A stretch of 64,000 nucleotides of DNA from an uncultured Chitinophaga sp. (lineage in GTDB: Bacteria; Bacteroidota; Bacteroidia; Chitinophagales; Chitinophagaceae), in assembly GCF_937898475.1 (NCBI RefSeq), contig NZ_CALEJS010000016.1, positions 620,001 to 684,000 of the forward strand, in the 5' to 3' direction. The notes beneath the pieces were generated by a model. The model was not told where the DNA came from. It saw only the letters and a list, made by a program, of their open reading frames with translations, and did no database searches. Position 1 is the stretch's first letter. Each line of letters begins with the position of its first letter. Positions 10,101 through 18,376 of the stretch are shown in pieces. The translations under genes were made by a program, and so were the position numbers.

Positions 10101-10397
10101 GACATCCTGCTGTAATACTACGTTTACCGTGTTGGATTCTTTCAGGGTTACTTCCTGTTCTTTCATTCCTATAGAGCGGAATACCAGGGTGGTAGTTCCG
10201 TCCGGAACCTGTAAGGTGTACTCACCATCGGGGTTAGTGACTGCTCCTGTAGAGGTACCTTTAACCACTACAGCGGCACCTATTACCGGTTGACCATCAT
10301 CTGCTGATGTAACCCTGCCTTTGATGGTCCGGCTTTGTGCGAAAGCCTGACCGGCAAGGAATAATACACCAAGCAGAAGAAATAAAACTTTCCTCAT
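7185..10397 (-). CDS. SusC/RagA-family TonB-linked outer membrane transporter
   Basis: The full-length protein is 1070 residues. It has a signal peptide ending near residue 20 (GQAFA|QS), a carboxypeptidase-regulatory-like domain (about 23-105), then plug and barrel. Signatures are IRGGSSISGNNQALMVVDG and DINPEDIESITVLKGPAAAA; the C-terminus ends RVSF. It forms an operon with the SusD gene 26 bp downstream. The 5' intergenic region is long (about 620 bp) and holds TTAAC repeats and a hairpin module, suggesting regulated expression. No SusR, ECF sigma/anti-sigma pair or hydrolase is adjacent, so the substrate is open. Confidence 0.95.
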   Translation of the reverse strand: MRKVLFLLLGVLFLAGQAFAQSRTIKGRVTSADDGQPVIGAAVVVKGTSTGAVTNPDGEYTLQVPDGTTTLVFRSIGMKEQEVTLKESNTVNVVLQQDVRSLTETVVTANAIRRDKSSLGYSAPVIKTEELTKAQVTSPLNALAGKVAGVNITSTAGAPGSSSRVVIRGGSSISGNNQALMVVDGVPIDNSSIIGGDDSRSSVDFGNRGNDINPEDIESITVLKGPAAAALYGSRASNGALIITTKTGKKGAGKKNEVTFNSSVTFSNVLKLPDFQNEYGQGGYQEEDPRENWSWGPKFDGQEREWGQSINGVRLKKPYVAQKDNVKNFFSTGVAFNNNVSLSGAGDKTTYYLSLTSLNSDGVMPGNYDKYNKYGVRFNGSAQLTNKITTSISINYNKINSDLVQGGQGEGSVYDNVIQTPRDIPLDKMSDLNNPYYSMGGIFDADGVERYGYYGAYTVSPYFVLKNYRNLNDVDRVTGNFTVAYKPLEWLDVVERLGADVYTDRRRYKYPKFSVIPADDLGDYYSEDNVHQSLGKYGEEDYTLSEITNDVMVTAKKQINPDFGFSLMVGHNVRQRVFNTLVTQTNRSAGLVVPGWYALDNSNGPVYSFNERETRRLVGVYGELNLDYKHMLYLGFTARNDWSSTLPPENRSFFYPSVNGSFVFTELLQGSSISNILSYGKLRASWAQVGNDAPAYYLRTYYEKTDIAGGFGNTTFPLNDIPGFTRGNRIGNPDLKPEITTAFEVGAELNFFENRASVDFSYYRNKSKDQILPVPIAPGTGYSSKVLNTGEVENRGIELGVRGTPIRTASGFTLELYGTYTKNKNEVIDIAGGVDQVTVGGISALTIVAAKGQPYGTFFGQTIKRDPQGRVVVSAADGMPELTDRAQYLGSYLPKWQASWGANMSYKGFSFGILFDTKQGNKFYSRTKDLMDFVGTAPETAEGGRDPRVWANSVIETEPGKFTENTSLTYDPNDWFTSKIPSGLHVIDGSYIRLRELSLSYRIPKYLLNRTPFGDASIGIFGNNLALWTAKENVYADPEVNSGGATNEQGFDFTAQPSLRNYGVNLRVSF

Positions 10398-10622
10398 AAG
10401 CTTGTTTAGTTTTTTTTGTGTTGATCTATGTGCGAATAAATAAGCCGATAAAAAACACCCCCAGGACGCCCACAGGCGCCACTTCCTACTCGATTAACGT
10501 CCAATAGTCTTCTTCTTTAGTCTGCTTTACGGGGAGAATGTACAGTGTCTTAATGCAAGTGTATCAGTTCGCATACTGTTGAGTGTATCATTTCCTTAAG
10601 CAAATTTCCGTCTTTCGTAATC

Positions 10623-10638
10623 TTAACGATATTTTAAC
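10623..10638 (+). repeat. TTAAC direct repeat with 11-bp period
   Basis: TTAACGATATTTTAAC: two TTAAC units start 11 bp apart, about 225 bp upstream of the SusC start at 10397 and 4 bp from the candidate -7 element TAATTTTG. Confidence 0.4.
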
Positions 10639-10710
10639 CTTTCAAAATTAAGCCTATTACGAAGACAATTGTTTGTTATAACACTTAAACTACTGGGTTC
10701 AAGAAAAGAA

Positions 10711-10726
10711 TTAACAATGCTTTAAC
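10711..10726 (+). repeat. TTAAC direct repeat with 11-bp period
   Basis: TTAACAATGCTTTAAC: a second phased pair in the same SusC upstream region, 88 bp (eight periods of 11) from the pair at 10623. Confidence 0.4.
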
Positions 10727-10848
10727 AGATTAGGTGATTTTAGCATATTTAATTATGTACAGTTCAATATTGGTCGATATACAATTTACAAGATAACTTA
10801 ACAACGTTTTTTTATCTAGTTATTTAAAAACCAGAAAAAGACAAGCAA

Positions 10849-10886
10849 GCGGTAAGAATACCGCCTGCGCTCATCAACCAAAATCT
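10849..10886 (-). terminator. Hairpin module GCGGTAAGAATACCGC plus AACCA word
   Basis: On the plus strand the 16-nt hairpin (10849-10864) is followed after 11 nt by AACCAAAATCT. Read on the minus strand it is a stem followed, after a few bases, by a short T-run, so it could terminate transcripts coming from the transposase-like gene (stop at 11019). The arrangement is the same as in the three modules at 47874, 48112 and 55791. Confidence 0.5.
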
Positions 10887-11018
10887 AAATCTAGATAATC
10901 CAGATTTATGATAGAATTTTTAATATGTTTCAGTACAGGTATGCATTTGCCTTTTCCGGGTTCTGCACCTGGTTGTTTCAGCAATTGTACATTATCTGTC
11001 AACAAAATGCTAAGCTTA

Positions 11019-11729
11019 TCAGGAAAGATTCAGCGTGTGTGTCTTCAACAGGTTCAACAGCACTTCATACAGTTCCTCGTTACGGTGGTTGTAACGGAAC
11101 TCGCATTCTTTCAAATGCAGGTAAACTGTATTCCTGTTGAGCCCTTTGAACTTGGCCAGGCGGTGTTTGGTAAGGCCCCAGAATGCATCAATATCGTCCG
11201 CCAGGGCAATACTGCCGTTGGTTTCACCAGAAATAGCGTGCTCCAGTCGATACAAACGGTAATGCCCCAGGTCCACGATATTGCTGAAATGACGTATCCG
11301 CTCTGCTGCGCCTAATGTCTCCAGCACAGAGCGTCCCCGTACAATAGCATGGATCATCGCCCTGCTTACATCGGGCAATATCTCTGTATGTAACCTGTCG
11401 GCATGCCGGTATATCCCGAACACGATCGGCTTGATAGCACGGTTTACCTCGGTCTTTACAGACACGGCGGCATCATGACCATTACGATGCTCATGATGTT
11501 CATACCGCTCATGGATGACCGGTTTTACAATGCTTTCTGCGGGCTGCTGCAGCTCGCAGTACCTGGCAATTTGCTGACGGATTTTTTTAAGGTAACTATT
11601 AACCGTTACCCGGCTCACCCCGCTTATACTGGCGATCTGGGTGGCCGTGAGATCTTCAGAGAAGAGCTTAAGGATCTCCTTAAATTTTCGCTCAGATAAG
11701 TGAGCGCCCTTTAAGTACCTGTTTTTCAT
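11019..11729 (-). CDS. Degenerate IS1016/IS1595-like transposase homologue, probably catalytically dead
   Basis: The 236-residue protein has the layout of an IS1016-type (IS1595/ISXO2 group) transposase. It has an N-terminal helix-turn-helix (about 11-56, LTATQIASISGVSRVTVNSY), the strand PIVFGIYRH (101-109), and a well kept C-terminus (FWGLTKHRLAKFKGL, LHLKECEFRYNHRN, 183-217). From memory of the family, the first catalytic Asp lies in a VDE motif before the PVFG strand; here that stretch (60-100) has no such motif. The second lies in TDG; here TLG (138-140). The Glu of IESFW is Asp181. The frame is intact. It may be a co-opted DNA-binding protein or a recently inactivated element. No terminal repeats were recognised. 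Confidence 0.7.
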   Translation of the reverse strand: MKNRYLKGAHLSERKFKEILKLFSEDLTATQIASISGVSRVTVNSYLKKIRQQIARYCELQQPAESIVKPVIHERYEHHEHRNGHDAAVSVKTEVNRAIKPIVFGIYRHADRLHTEILPDVSRAMIHAIVRGRSVLETLGAAERIRHFSNIVDLGHYRLYRLEHAISGETNGSIALADDIDAFWGLTKHRLAKFKGLNRNTVYLHLKECEFRYNHRNEELYEVLLNLLKTHTLNLS

Positions 11730-11907
11730 TGAACAAGAAGGTTAGAATGGCATGCTAAACCTCCTACTTTTTAATAAGTATATAGAGCGCTTTTATACAA
11801 ACGGCTAAATGGATGGGATGAATGTTGCTTACTAGATTATTTGAGGCAAATCCTGCTTCAGAATTCCTACAGATTTACTTCAGAATCCTGCCATTCGTGC
11901 TAAAAAA

Positions 11908-11940
11908 GAACGTTCCGAAGGTCTGAACCCCGGAACGTTC
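11908..11940 (-). terminator. Terminator after the RND/MMPL exporter gene
   Basis: A perfect 10-bp stem GAACGTTCCG with a 13-nt loop is followed on the minus strand by TTTTTT. It lies about 28 bp beyond the exporter stop at 11969. Confidence 0.88.
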
Positions 11941-11968
11941 CAGTTTTAGCATGATATGCTATATTTTT

Positions 11969-14374
11969 TTATTCCTTCGTATCATCGAGCCCAAGTTTGG
12001 ACATTTCCACATCCGGCTCATCATCAAGCGTAGGCCATAACTCCTTTTTCCTTGCCTTTTTCAGCAGGGCCTTTTCCATCCACAGCAACAATGCCGGTAA
12101 TATGGTAAGGTTGGTGACCATCGCCATTACCAGGGTAAGGGAGGTCAGCCAGCCCAGCGATTTGGTACCGCCAAATTCGCTGAAACTGAAGATCATAAAC
12201 CCGGCAAACAGAATCAGCGATGTATAGATAATGCTCAAACCGGTTTCATGGATGGTCTGCTTTACCGTTGCCGAAATATCCAGGTCATGATGCGGCAGTT
12301 CCTGCTTGAAATTCACCAGGAAACGGATGGTCACATCGATCGCTATTCCAAGGGCAATACTGAATACAAGTACGGTAGATGGCTTCAGTGCAATGTCCAG
12401 CCATCCCATCACCCCCGCTGTAACAGCCAGCGGTATAATATTAGGTATCAGCGAAATCAGGAGCATGCGCCAGCTGCGGAACAGGTACAGCATGCAGAAA
12501 ATGATCAGCACAAAAGCCAGCACAATACTTTCAGTAAGCCCGTTAATGATGAAACGGCTACCCTCCAGGAAGATCACACTCGTACCGGTAAACGCTACCT
12601 TATAATCTGCAGTGTCGAATATCGCGTTCACTTTAGGCCTTAATGAATCCAGCAGTATCGGCAAACGGCGGGAACCTACATCGGCCATGTTCACGCTCAA
12701 ACGGGCCACCTGCCTGGTGCTGTCCATAAAAGAGGCCACCAGCTTGGTAAATGTGGAGTTATTACCACCCGTCCCCCGCATACGCAGGTACGGAGCCAGG
12801 AACCCTATATCAAACTGGTTGGGTACACTGTAGTTGGTACTGTCTCCATTATAATAAGCCTGGCGGGCAAATTTGATCCCCTCTGCTACACTCAGCGGCC
12901 GCGCAAAATCAGGCTGAGCGGCTACCAGCTGTGTAAGCTGATCCAGCTTGCTGAGGGATTGCAGCCCGATCACACCATTCTTCTTTTTGGTATCCACCGT
13001 AATTTCCAGTGGCATTACCCCGCGGAAATTGCGCTCAAAGAATTTCAGGTCAGTATACAAACGGTCGCTTTTCGGAATGTCGTCCAGCATATAAGCTTCC
13101 GGGCGCAGGCGTAGTATGCCGAGTACGGCTGCCACTACCATGATCACCGTCACCAGGTACACCCAGGGGCGATATTTAAATACCAGGTTAGTGAGCAGGT
13201 CAAGCCCCTTCCTGAACAGGGGATTATCCAGGTAACTGGTATGTTTGGTCTTGGGCGGGGGCAGGTAACTGAGCACCGCCGGCAGGAAAATAAAGGAGAT
13301 CAGGAAGATGAACATGATGTTGGAGCCGGCCACCACGCCAAACTCCTTCAGCAGGGGGCTCTTGGTAAAATAGAATACCGCGAAGCCAATAGCCGCGGTG
13401 ATATTGGTAAAGAGCGTCACAATACCCATACGCTGGATCATGTGCACCAAAGCCCTGGTTTTGTTGGCATCCCTGGCATACTCCACATGATATTTGTTCA
13501 GGAAGTAAACACAGTTGGGAATGCCGATCACCACGATCAGTGGTGGTATCAAACCAGTGAGCAGTGTGATCTTATACCCGCAAAGCACAATGGTAGCAAC
13601 AGACCATATTACCCCAATCGCCACAACGATCATCGACATCAGCACGGCGCTGAATGAACGGAAGAACAACAGGAGTATCAGCGCGGTAAGGATAAACGAC
13701 AATTTCAGGAATAACCTCATCTCATCCGCCACCTTGTTGGCCATAATGGTTCGGATCAGCGGCAGGCCGCTCAGGCGCACTTCAGTCTGATGCTTTTTGC
13801 CAAAGGCATCCGCCAGATCCATAATACTCTTTACCACGCCTGTACGTTGTGCGGAGTTCATGACGTCTTTGTTGATGCGGATAGCCATCAGGTAAGCGCC
13901 ACTGTCAGGGTTGTATAACAGTCCCTTATAGAAAGGCAGTGAATGGAATACACCGGAAAGACTGTCCAGCTCCGGCTGTTGCATTGGCTGATCCTGGAAC
14001 AGCTGTAGCACCTGTAATCTCTTCGTACTATCGTTCTTTACCAGGTTAACGGCCAGGGGCACACTTAAAATGTTCTCTACCGCATATACCTCTTTAATAT
14101 CTTTATTGAGCTTTACATAATCGTTAAAGAAATCAGCCCTGAAAAACTGGTCGCTCTGTACACCCAGCACCATCATATTGCCGTCTTCCCCAAACTGCTG
14201 CCTGAATTGCTGATAGGTCAGGAACTCGGGATTATCCCGGGGTATAGCACTGCCATATTCATAAGATAACTCTACTTTACTGGCATAATAGCCCATCACC
14301 ACTGTACCGGCCAGTAACAATAACAATAAAGGTAATCGGAACTTTAACACCCATCCTGCTAAGCGTTGCCACAT
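11969..14374 (-). CDS. RND-superfamily exporter of the MMPL/HAE3 type
   Basis: The 801-residue inner membrane protein has the duplicated RND layout: one N-terminal helix (about 12-30), a large periplasmic loop, a five-helix block (about 215-380), then the same pattern again with a helix near 405-425 and a block from about 620 to the end. The second block has GIAIDVTIRFLVNF, an RND helix-4-like motif with Asp; the equivalent in the first block reads GIPNCVYFLNKYH, with Asn in place of Asp. The family exports lipids, hopanoids or other hydrophobic compounds using the proton gradient. It is divergent from porZ with about 100 bp between, and has its own terminator. Substrate unknown. Confidence 0.85.
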   Translation of the reverse strand: MWQRLAGWVLKFRLPLLLLLLAGTVVMGYYASKVELSYEYGSAIPRDNPEFLTYQQFRQQFGEDGNMMVLGVQSDQFFRADFFNDYVKLNKDIKEVYAVENILSVPLAVNLVKNDSTKRLQVLQLFQDQPMQQPELDSLSGVFHSLPFYKGLLYNPDSGAYLMAIRINKDVMNSAQRTGVVKSIMDLADAFGKKHQTEVRLSGLPLIRTIMANKVADEMRLFLKLSFILTALILLLFFRSFSAVLMSMIVVAIGVIWSVATIVLCGYKITLLTGLIPPLIVVIGIPNCVYFLNKYHVEYARDANKTRALVHMIQRMGIVTLFTNITAAIGFAVFYFTKSPLLKEFGVVAGSNIMFIFLISFIFLPAVLSYLPPPKTKHTSYLDNPLFRKGLDLLTNLVFKYRPWVYLVTVIMVVAAVLGILRLRPEAYMLDDIPKSDRLYTDLKFFERNFRGVMPLEITVDTKKKNGVIGLQSLSKLDQLTQLVAAQPDFARPLSVAEGIKFARQAYYNGDSTNYSVPNQFDIGFLAPYLRMRGTGGNNSTFTKLVASFMDSTRQVARLSVNMADVGSRRLPILLDSLRPKVNAIFDTADYKVAFTGTSVIFLEGSRFIINGLTESIVLAFVLIIFCMLYLFRSWRMLLISLIPNIIPLAVTAGVMGWLDIALKPSTVLVFSIALGIAIDVTIRFLVNFKQELPHHDLDISATVKQTIHETGLSIIYTSLILFAGFMIFSFSEFGGTKSLGWLTSLTLVMAMVTNLTILPALLLWMEKALLKKARKKELWPTLDDEPDVEMSKLGLDDTKE

Positions 14375-14471
14375 AAGGAATTTTTCAATTTTATAAATAG
14401 CGTAAAGGTAAATAAATAATTCACTAATTTGCTGATGTGCTAATATGTTAATGAATGGTCATCATCCGGCT

Positions 14472-16754
14472 ATGCGCCCTATTTATCTTCTCCTGTGCTT
14501 ACTGATAACAGTGCAGCTGTGCCACGCGCAACAAGTGCCCATCGGGCATTGGCGGGAACACCTTCCCTATACGCAGGCAACAGCAGTGGTAAGTGCCAAC
14601 GGCAAAGTATTCTGCGCCACCGGCTACAATATGTTTGCAGTTACTGCCGGCGATCATGATATCACCCGCTATACCAAGCTGAATGGCCTGCATGATGCAG
14701 GCATCAGCGCTATTGGTGCAGACAACCAGGGCCGGGTGCTGATCGGCTACAGCAACGGCAACCTGGACCTGCTGAAAAACGAACAGGTATACAACCTACC
14801 TGATATTCTCCGCAAAAATATACAGGGCGATAAGACCATTCAAAGCGTCTATTTTTTCAGGGGCATGGCCTGGGTCTCCACCGGCTTCGGCATCGTAGTA
14901 GTAAATACTGACAGGCAGGAAACAGCCGACACCTATATCATAGGCGATGATGGCCGGTACACAGCGGTGTACGGACTAAGTGCAGACAATAACTTCATTT
15001 ATGCGGCTACGGCTGAAGGGGTAAAAAGAGCGCCACTGAGCGGCGTAAACCTGGCCAACTACCACAACTGGACGCCTGTTATGCAAGGCCTGCCGGCAGC
15101 CCCGGTACAAAGCATAATCTACCTGCAGCAGCGGCTCATCTGTCTCCAGCAGGACAAACTCTTTTCACTGGAGCAGAATGGCTGGGAACCCTGGTATGCA
15201 GACGGGCGGCATATTAACACCATCAGCGCCGATCAGCAACACCTGCTGGTTTGCCAGCAGGCCCAGGCCACAGACGGCGCTCGTGTGCTTCAACTGCTTC
15301 CCGATGGCACCATCGCCAATTCCCTACAGCACCCACTCATACAAGCGCCCATGCAGGCGGCTACCCTGGAAGGATCCACCTGGATCGCTGATTCCCGGCA
15401 AGGCCTGGTGCTATATGAAAATAACAGCTTCAGCAGCCTTACCCCCAACGCTCCGGCAGGCGTGGTAGGCGGTAATATGTTGTTTGTGAACAACAGCCTT
15501 TGGGCCACTGCGGGGGCAGTAAGCGCTAACTGGGCGCCAACAGGTAACCGCAACGGCTATTTTGTTTTTGAACAGGACGAATGGCACAATTTCAACGCTG
15601 ATACACAGCCTTATCTTGATACCATTACAGACCTTTTGCCGCTGGCTGCAGACCCAGGCGGCTCGCATTATATCGGCTCCTTCAGTAAGGGGCTGCTGGT
15701 GCTGGATGCATTGGGCAACCACCACCTGGTGGCTCAGCCTACCATCCCTGCGCCCACAGATGATCCGGCCGCCAGCAGGGTCAGCGGACTTGCGGTAGAT
15801 GCGGCAGGCAACCTATGGCTTAGCGCCTATGGTGCAGACAGGAACCTGCTGGTGAAAAAGCCGGATAACAGCTGGCAACAGTTCCGCATTCCCTATGCGC
15901 ATACCTACAATGCACTCAGCGATATACTTGTAGACGATAACGATCAGAAATGGATCATCTCTCCACGGGGTAACGGGCTGTTTGTATTCAATCACGGCAA
16001 CAGCCTGGAAAACACCGCAGACGACCGCTGGATGTTGTTCCGCAGCGGCGCCGCCCAGGGCAACCTACCCTCAGACGATGTACGATGCCTTGCCAGGGAT
16101 AAAGACGGCTGGATATGGGTAGGCACTACCCGCGGCATTGCCATCTTTTCCTGCGCACAGAACGTGTTCACTACCGGCTGCAGCGCCTACCTGCCCATTG
16201 TACAGCAGGATAATTTTGCCGGATACCTGTTCCGCGATGAACAGGTGAACACCATTGCCGTAGACGGTGCCAACCAGAAATGGGTAGGCACACAGAACGG
16301 CGTATGGCTGATCAGCAGCCGCGGAGAAAAGATCCTTGCACACTTTAACACCGCTAATAGCCCACTGCCCGATAATGCAGTGAGCCGGATAGCCATCCAT
16401 CCGCTTACCGGCGAGGTATTCTTTGCCACCGGACTGGGACTGGTATCTTTCCGGGCCAATGCCACAGAAGGCGCCCAGGGTATGACGGCAGACAGCGTGC
16501 TGGTATTTCCCAACCCGGTGCCGCCAGGTTACGGGGGAACCATCGCCATCAGGGGACTGGTACAAAATGCCCGCGTAAAGATCACTGACATCAACGGCCG
16601 CCTGGTATTTGAAACCCGCGCCCAGGGCGGACAGGCAGTATGGAGCGGGAAAGACTACACCGGGCGCCGCCCTCAAAGCGGGATCTACCTCATCTTCGCC
16701 ACAGATCTTAACGGTACTGAGCATCTCGCCACCAAGATTGCCTTTATCCAATAA
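14472..16754 (+). CDS. porZ: Type IX secretion system surface component PorZ
   Basis: From the Met at 14472 the protein opens with a signal peptide (LLITVQLCHA|QQ). Two beta-propeller regions of two-component-regulator type follow, with repeats such as IGHWREHLPYTQATAV, ISAIGADNQGRVLIGY, VRCLARDKDGWIWVGT and NTIAVDGANQKWVGT. The C-terminal 85 residues (from VLVFPNPVPPG to the end) form a type A T9SS sorting domain with DINGRLVFE and QSGIYLI. PorZ is a surface protein needed for function of the type IX machinery and delivery of anionic LPS in Porphyromonas; it is itself a T9SS cargo. The gene is 29 bp upstream of recO, a pairing common in Bacteroidota. An ATG at 14445 would only add an unusual N-terminal tail. 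Confidence 0.85.
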   Translation: MRPIYLLLCLLITVQLCHAQQVPIGHWREHLPYTQATAVVSANGKVFCATGYNMFAVTAGDHDITRYTKLNGLHDAGISAIGADNQGRVLIGYSNGNLDLLKNEQVYNLPDILRKNIQGDKTIQSVYFFRGMAWVSTGFGIVVVNTDRQETADTYIIGDDGRYTAVYGLSADNNFIYAATAEGVKRAPLSGVNLANYHNWTPVMQGLPAAPVQSIIYLQQRLICLQQDKLFSLEQNGWEPWYADGRHINTISADQQHLLVCQQAQATDGARVLQLLPDGTIANSLQHPLIQAPMQAATLEGSTWIADSRQGLVLYENNSFSSLTPNAPAGVVGGNMLFVNNSLWATAGAVSANWAPTGNRNGYFVFEQDEWHNFNADTQPYLDTITDLLPLAADPGGSHYIGSFSKGLLVLDALGNHHLVAQPTIPAPTDDPAASRVSGLAVDAAGNLWLSAYGADRNLLVKKPDNSWQQFRIPYAHTYNALSDILVDDNDQKWIISPRGNGLFVFNHGNSLENTADDRWMLFRSGAAQGNLPSDDVRCLARDKDGWIWVGTTRGIAIFSCAQNVFTTGCSAYLPIVQQDNFAGYLFRDEQVNTIAVDGANQKWVGTQNGVWLISSRGEKILAHFNTANSPLPDNAVSRIAIHPLTGEVFFATGLGLVSFRANATEGAQGMTADSVLVFPNPVPPGYGGTIAIRGLVQNARVKITDINGRLVFETRAQGGQAVWSGKDYTGRRPQSGIYLIFATDLNGTEHLATKIAFIQ

Positions 16755-16783
16755 AGAATTAATAATTAAATTGCCTGCAAGTT

Positions 16784-17521
16784 ATGTTACACAAAACACG
16801 CGGCATAGTATTAAGAGTGGTGAAGTACGGTGAAACCAGCGTGATCGCAAGCGTTTTTACAGAACTGTTTGGCATACAATCCTACATCGTCAACGGGGCC
16901 CGCAGCGCTAAACCCAAAGCTGCAAAAGGTAACCTGATACAACCCGGCAACATACTCGAAATGGTGGTATACCACCAGGAACAGAAAAACCTGCAACGCA
17001 TCTCCGAATTCAAACTGGGATATATTTATACCGCACTTCATTTCAGCGTGATAAAAAACACAGTGGCCTTATTTATGATAGAGCTGCTGCAGAAGTGCCT
17101 GAAACAACCGGAGCAACAGGAGGAGCTGTACTACCTGGCAGAACGTACCCTGCAGCTGCTGGATAACAGCGAGCCTACCGTTGCAGCTAACCTGCCTTTA
17201 TACTTTACATTAAAAATGGCGGAAATGCTGGGCTTCCGGCTCAATGGCCGCTATTCTGAATACACGCCTTACCTTGACCTGCAGGAAGGCACCTTTGTAG
17301 ATCTTCCCCCGCACCACGTTAATCATCTCGATGATGTTAACAGCGAGCTGACAGACATGCTGGTACATTGCCCGCAGCTGGCCGCCCTGGGACGCATTTC
17401 CATGAGCAAAGACAGGAGACGAAAGCTGCTATACGCCTACCTCGACTTCCTGAAACTGCACCTGCCCGATTTTACCGAACTGCAATCGCCCTCTATTTTA
17501 CACGAAATACTCGATGCATGA
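16784..17521 (+). CDS. recO: DNA repair protein RecO
   Basis: The 245-residue protein starts MLHKTRGIVLRVVKYGETS, the typical RecO OB-fold N-terminus (1-80), followed by the helical C-terminal domain. Bacteroidota RecO proteins commonly lack the zinc-binding cysteines, and none is evident here. RecO helps load RecA on SSB-coated DNA in the RecFOR pathway. It follows porZ by 29 bp and is probably cotranscribed. An inverted repeat follows its stop and may end transcription. Confidence 0.95.
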   Translation: MLHKTRGIVLRVVKYGETSVIASVFTELFGIQSYIVNGARSAKPKAAKGNLIQPGNILEMVVYHQEQKNLQRISEFKLGYIYTALHFSVIKNTVALFMIELLQKCLKQPEQQEELYYLAERTLQLLDNSEPTVAANLPLYFTLKMAEMLGFRLNGRYSEYTPYLDLQEGTFVDLPPHHVNHLDDVNSELTDMLVHCPQLAALGRISMSKDRRRKLLYAYLDFLKLHLPDFTELQSPSILHEILDA

Positions 17522-17526
17522 GGTGA

Positions 17527-17606
17527 GCTGTTGGCCATTAGCAATTAGCTGTTAGCTAGTGCCGAATGAATATCGATAACTGCTAGCAGCTAACTGCTAA
17601 TAGTTA
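17527..17606. repeat. Hyphenated inverted repeat between recO and lpxH
   Basis: Left arm about 17528-17559 and right arm about 17578-17606 are built from TTAGC/GCTAA words and pair imperfectly (most of about 29 positions), with a loop of about 18 nt. It fills the gap between two convergent genes and reaches the lpxH stop, so a bidirectional terminator is plausible. Confidence 0.6.
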
Positions 17607-18371
17607 TTTCTCATACTTTACCAGTGCTGTGCGCTGGCCGTCAAATACAGCGTAAGTGAAAAAATTCAGCCAGTCGCCCAGGTTAATATAGCGACTGTCG
17701 GGCCCTACGGTAAGATCCAGGGGTAGATGCCGGTGCCCGAAAATGAAGTAATCAAAATGTTCTTTCTGCAGGATCTCTTTACTGTAGATTGCCAGCCATT
17801 CGTTCTCTTCGCCCAGAAACTTTTCCAGCTCCATACCTGTTGCGGCACGGCTTTTCCGGCTGAAATAATTGGCCAGGGCAATACCCCAGGAGGGGTGCAA
17901 TAATGAAAACAGCCAGCGGCATACCGGGTTACGGAATACTTTCTTCAGAAATTTATATCCATGATCGCCGGGGCCTAAACCGTCGCCATGCCCCACATAG
18001 AATTTTTTACCGTTGATGGTATAGGTTTGCGGTTCAAAGAACACGGGGATATTCAGCTCTTCTTCAAAATAACCATCCATCCACATGTCATGGTTGCCAA
18101 TAAAAACAGTGATGCCTATACCACGGTCCGCCAGTTCGGCCAATTTACCCAGCAGGCGGGTATAGCCCTTGGGAATCACTTCCTTGTATTCAAACCAGAA
18201 ATCAAAAAGATCGCCCACCAGGAAAATATGGTGTGCATCCTGCGCAATACCGTCCAGCCAACGCACAATCAACCGTTCCCGTTCCCTGCTGGCTACCGCA
18301 TTGGGTGCACCCAGATGAAAGTCTGAAGCAAAATAAACACGCTTATTAGCCGGCACCTCTATATGATGCAT
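17604..18371 (-). CDS. lpxH: UDP-2,3-diacylglucosamine diphosphatase LpxH
   Basis: The 255-residue calcineurin-like phosphoesterase has all five metal motifs: DFHLG (17-21), GDLFDFW (53-59), GNHDMW (92-97), GHGDG and GHRH. It cleaves UDP-2,3-diacylglucosamine to lipid X and UMP in lipid A synthesis, at the inner face of the cytoplasmic membrane. The FWFEYKEVIP segment after motif two and the helical insertion around residues 145-185 are typical of LpxH. It is convergent with recO and downstream of a small lipoprotein gene. It could be an LpxH-like paralogue, but I see nothing against LpxH. Confidence 0.9.
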   Translation of the reverse strand: MHHIEVPANKRVYFASDFHLGAPNAVASRERERLIVRWLDGIAQDAHHIFLVGDLFDFWFEYKEVIPKGYTRLLGKLAELADRGIGITVFIGNHDMWMDGYFEEELNIPVFFEPQTYTINGKKFYVGHGDGLGPGDHGYKFLKKVFRNPVCRWLFSLLHPSWGIALANYFSRKSRAATGMELEKFLGEENEWLAIYSKEILQKEHFDYFIFGHRHLPLDLTVGPDSRYINLGDWLNFFTYAVFDGQRTALVKYEK

Positions 18372-18376
18372 CCCTT

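Larger units (their letters stand above)
10398..10848. other. Long regulatory region upstream of a SusC operon
   Basis: No gene is visible between the SusC start and the hairpin module at 10849. The region contains two phased TTAAC direct repeats and a minus-strand TAATTTTG at 10643-10650 that fits the Bacteroidota -7 element, but I see no -33 TTG at 19-20 bp from it. If used, the SusC leader would be about 240 nt long. Confidence 0.45.

Noticed and set aside
942..10397. A polysaccharide utilisation locus with a predictable substrate
   Set aside because: The SusC/SusD pairs have no neighbouring hydrolases, sensors or sigma factors within the window, so no substrate can be named.
16071..16751. 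Open frame of 226 codons antisense to porZ
   Set aside because: No recognisable features; it overlaps the porZ propeller and sorting domain.
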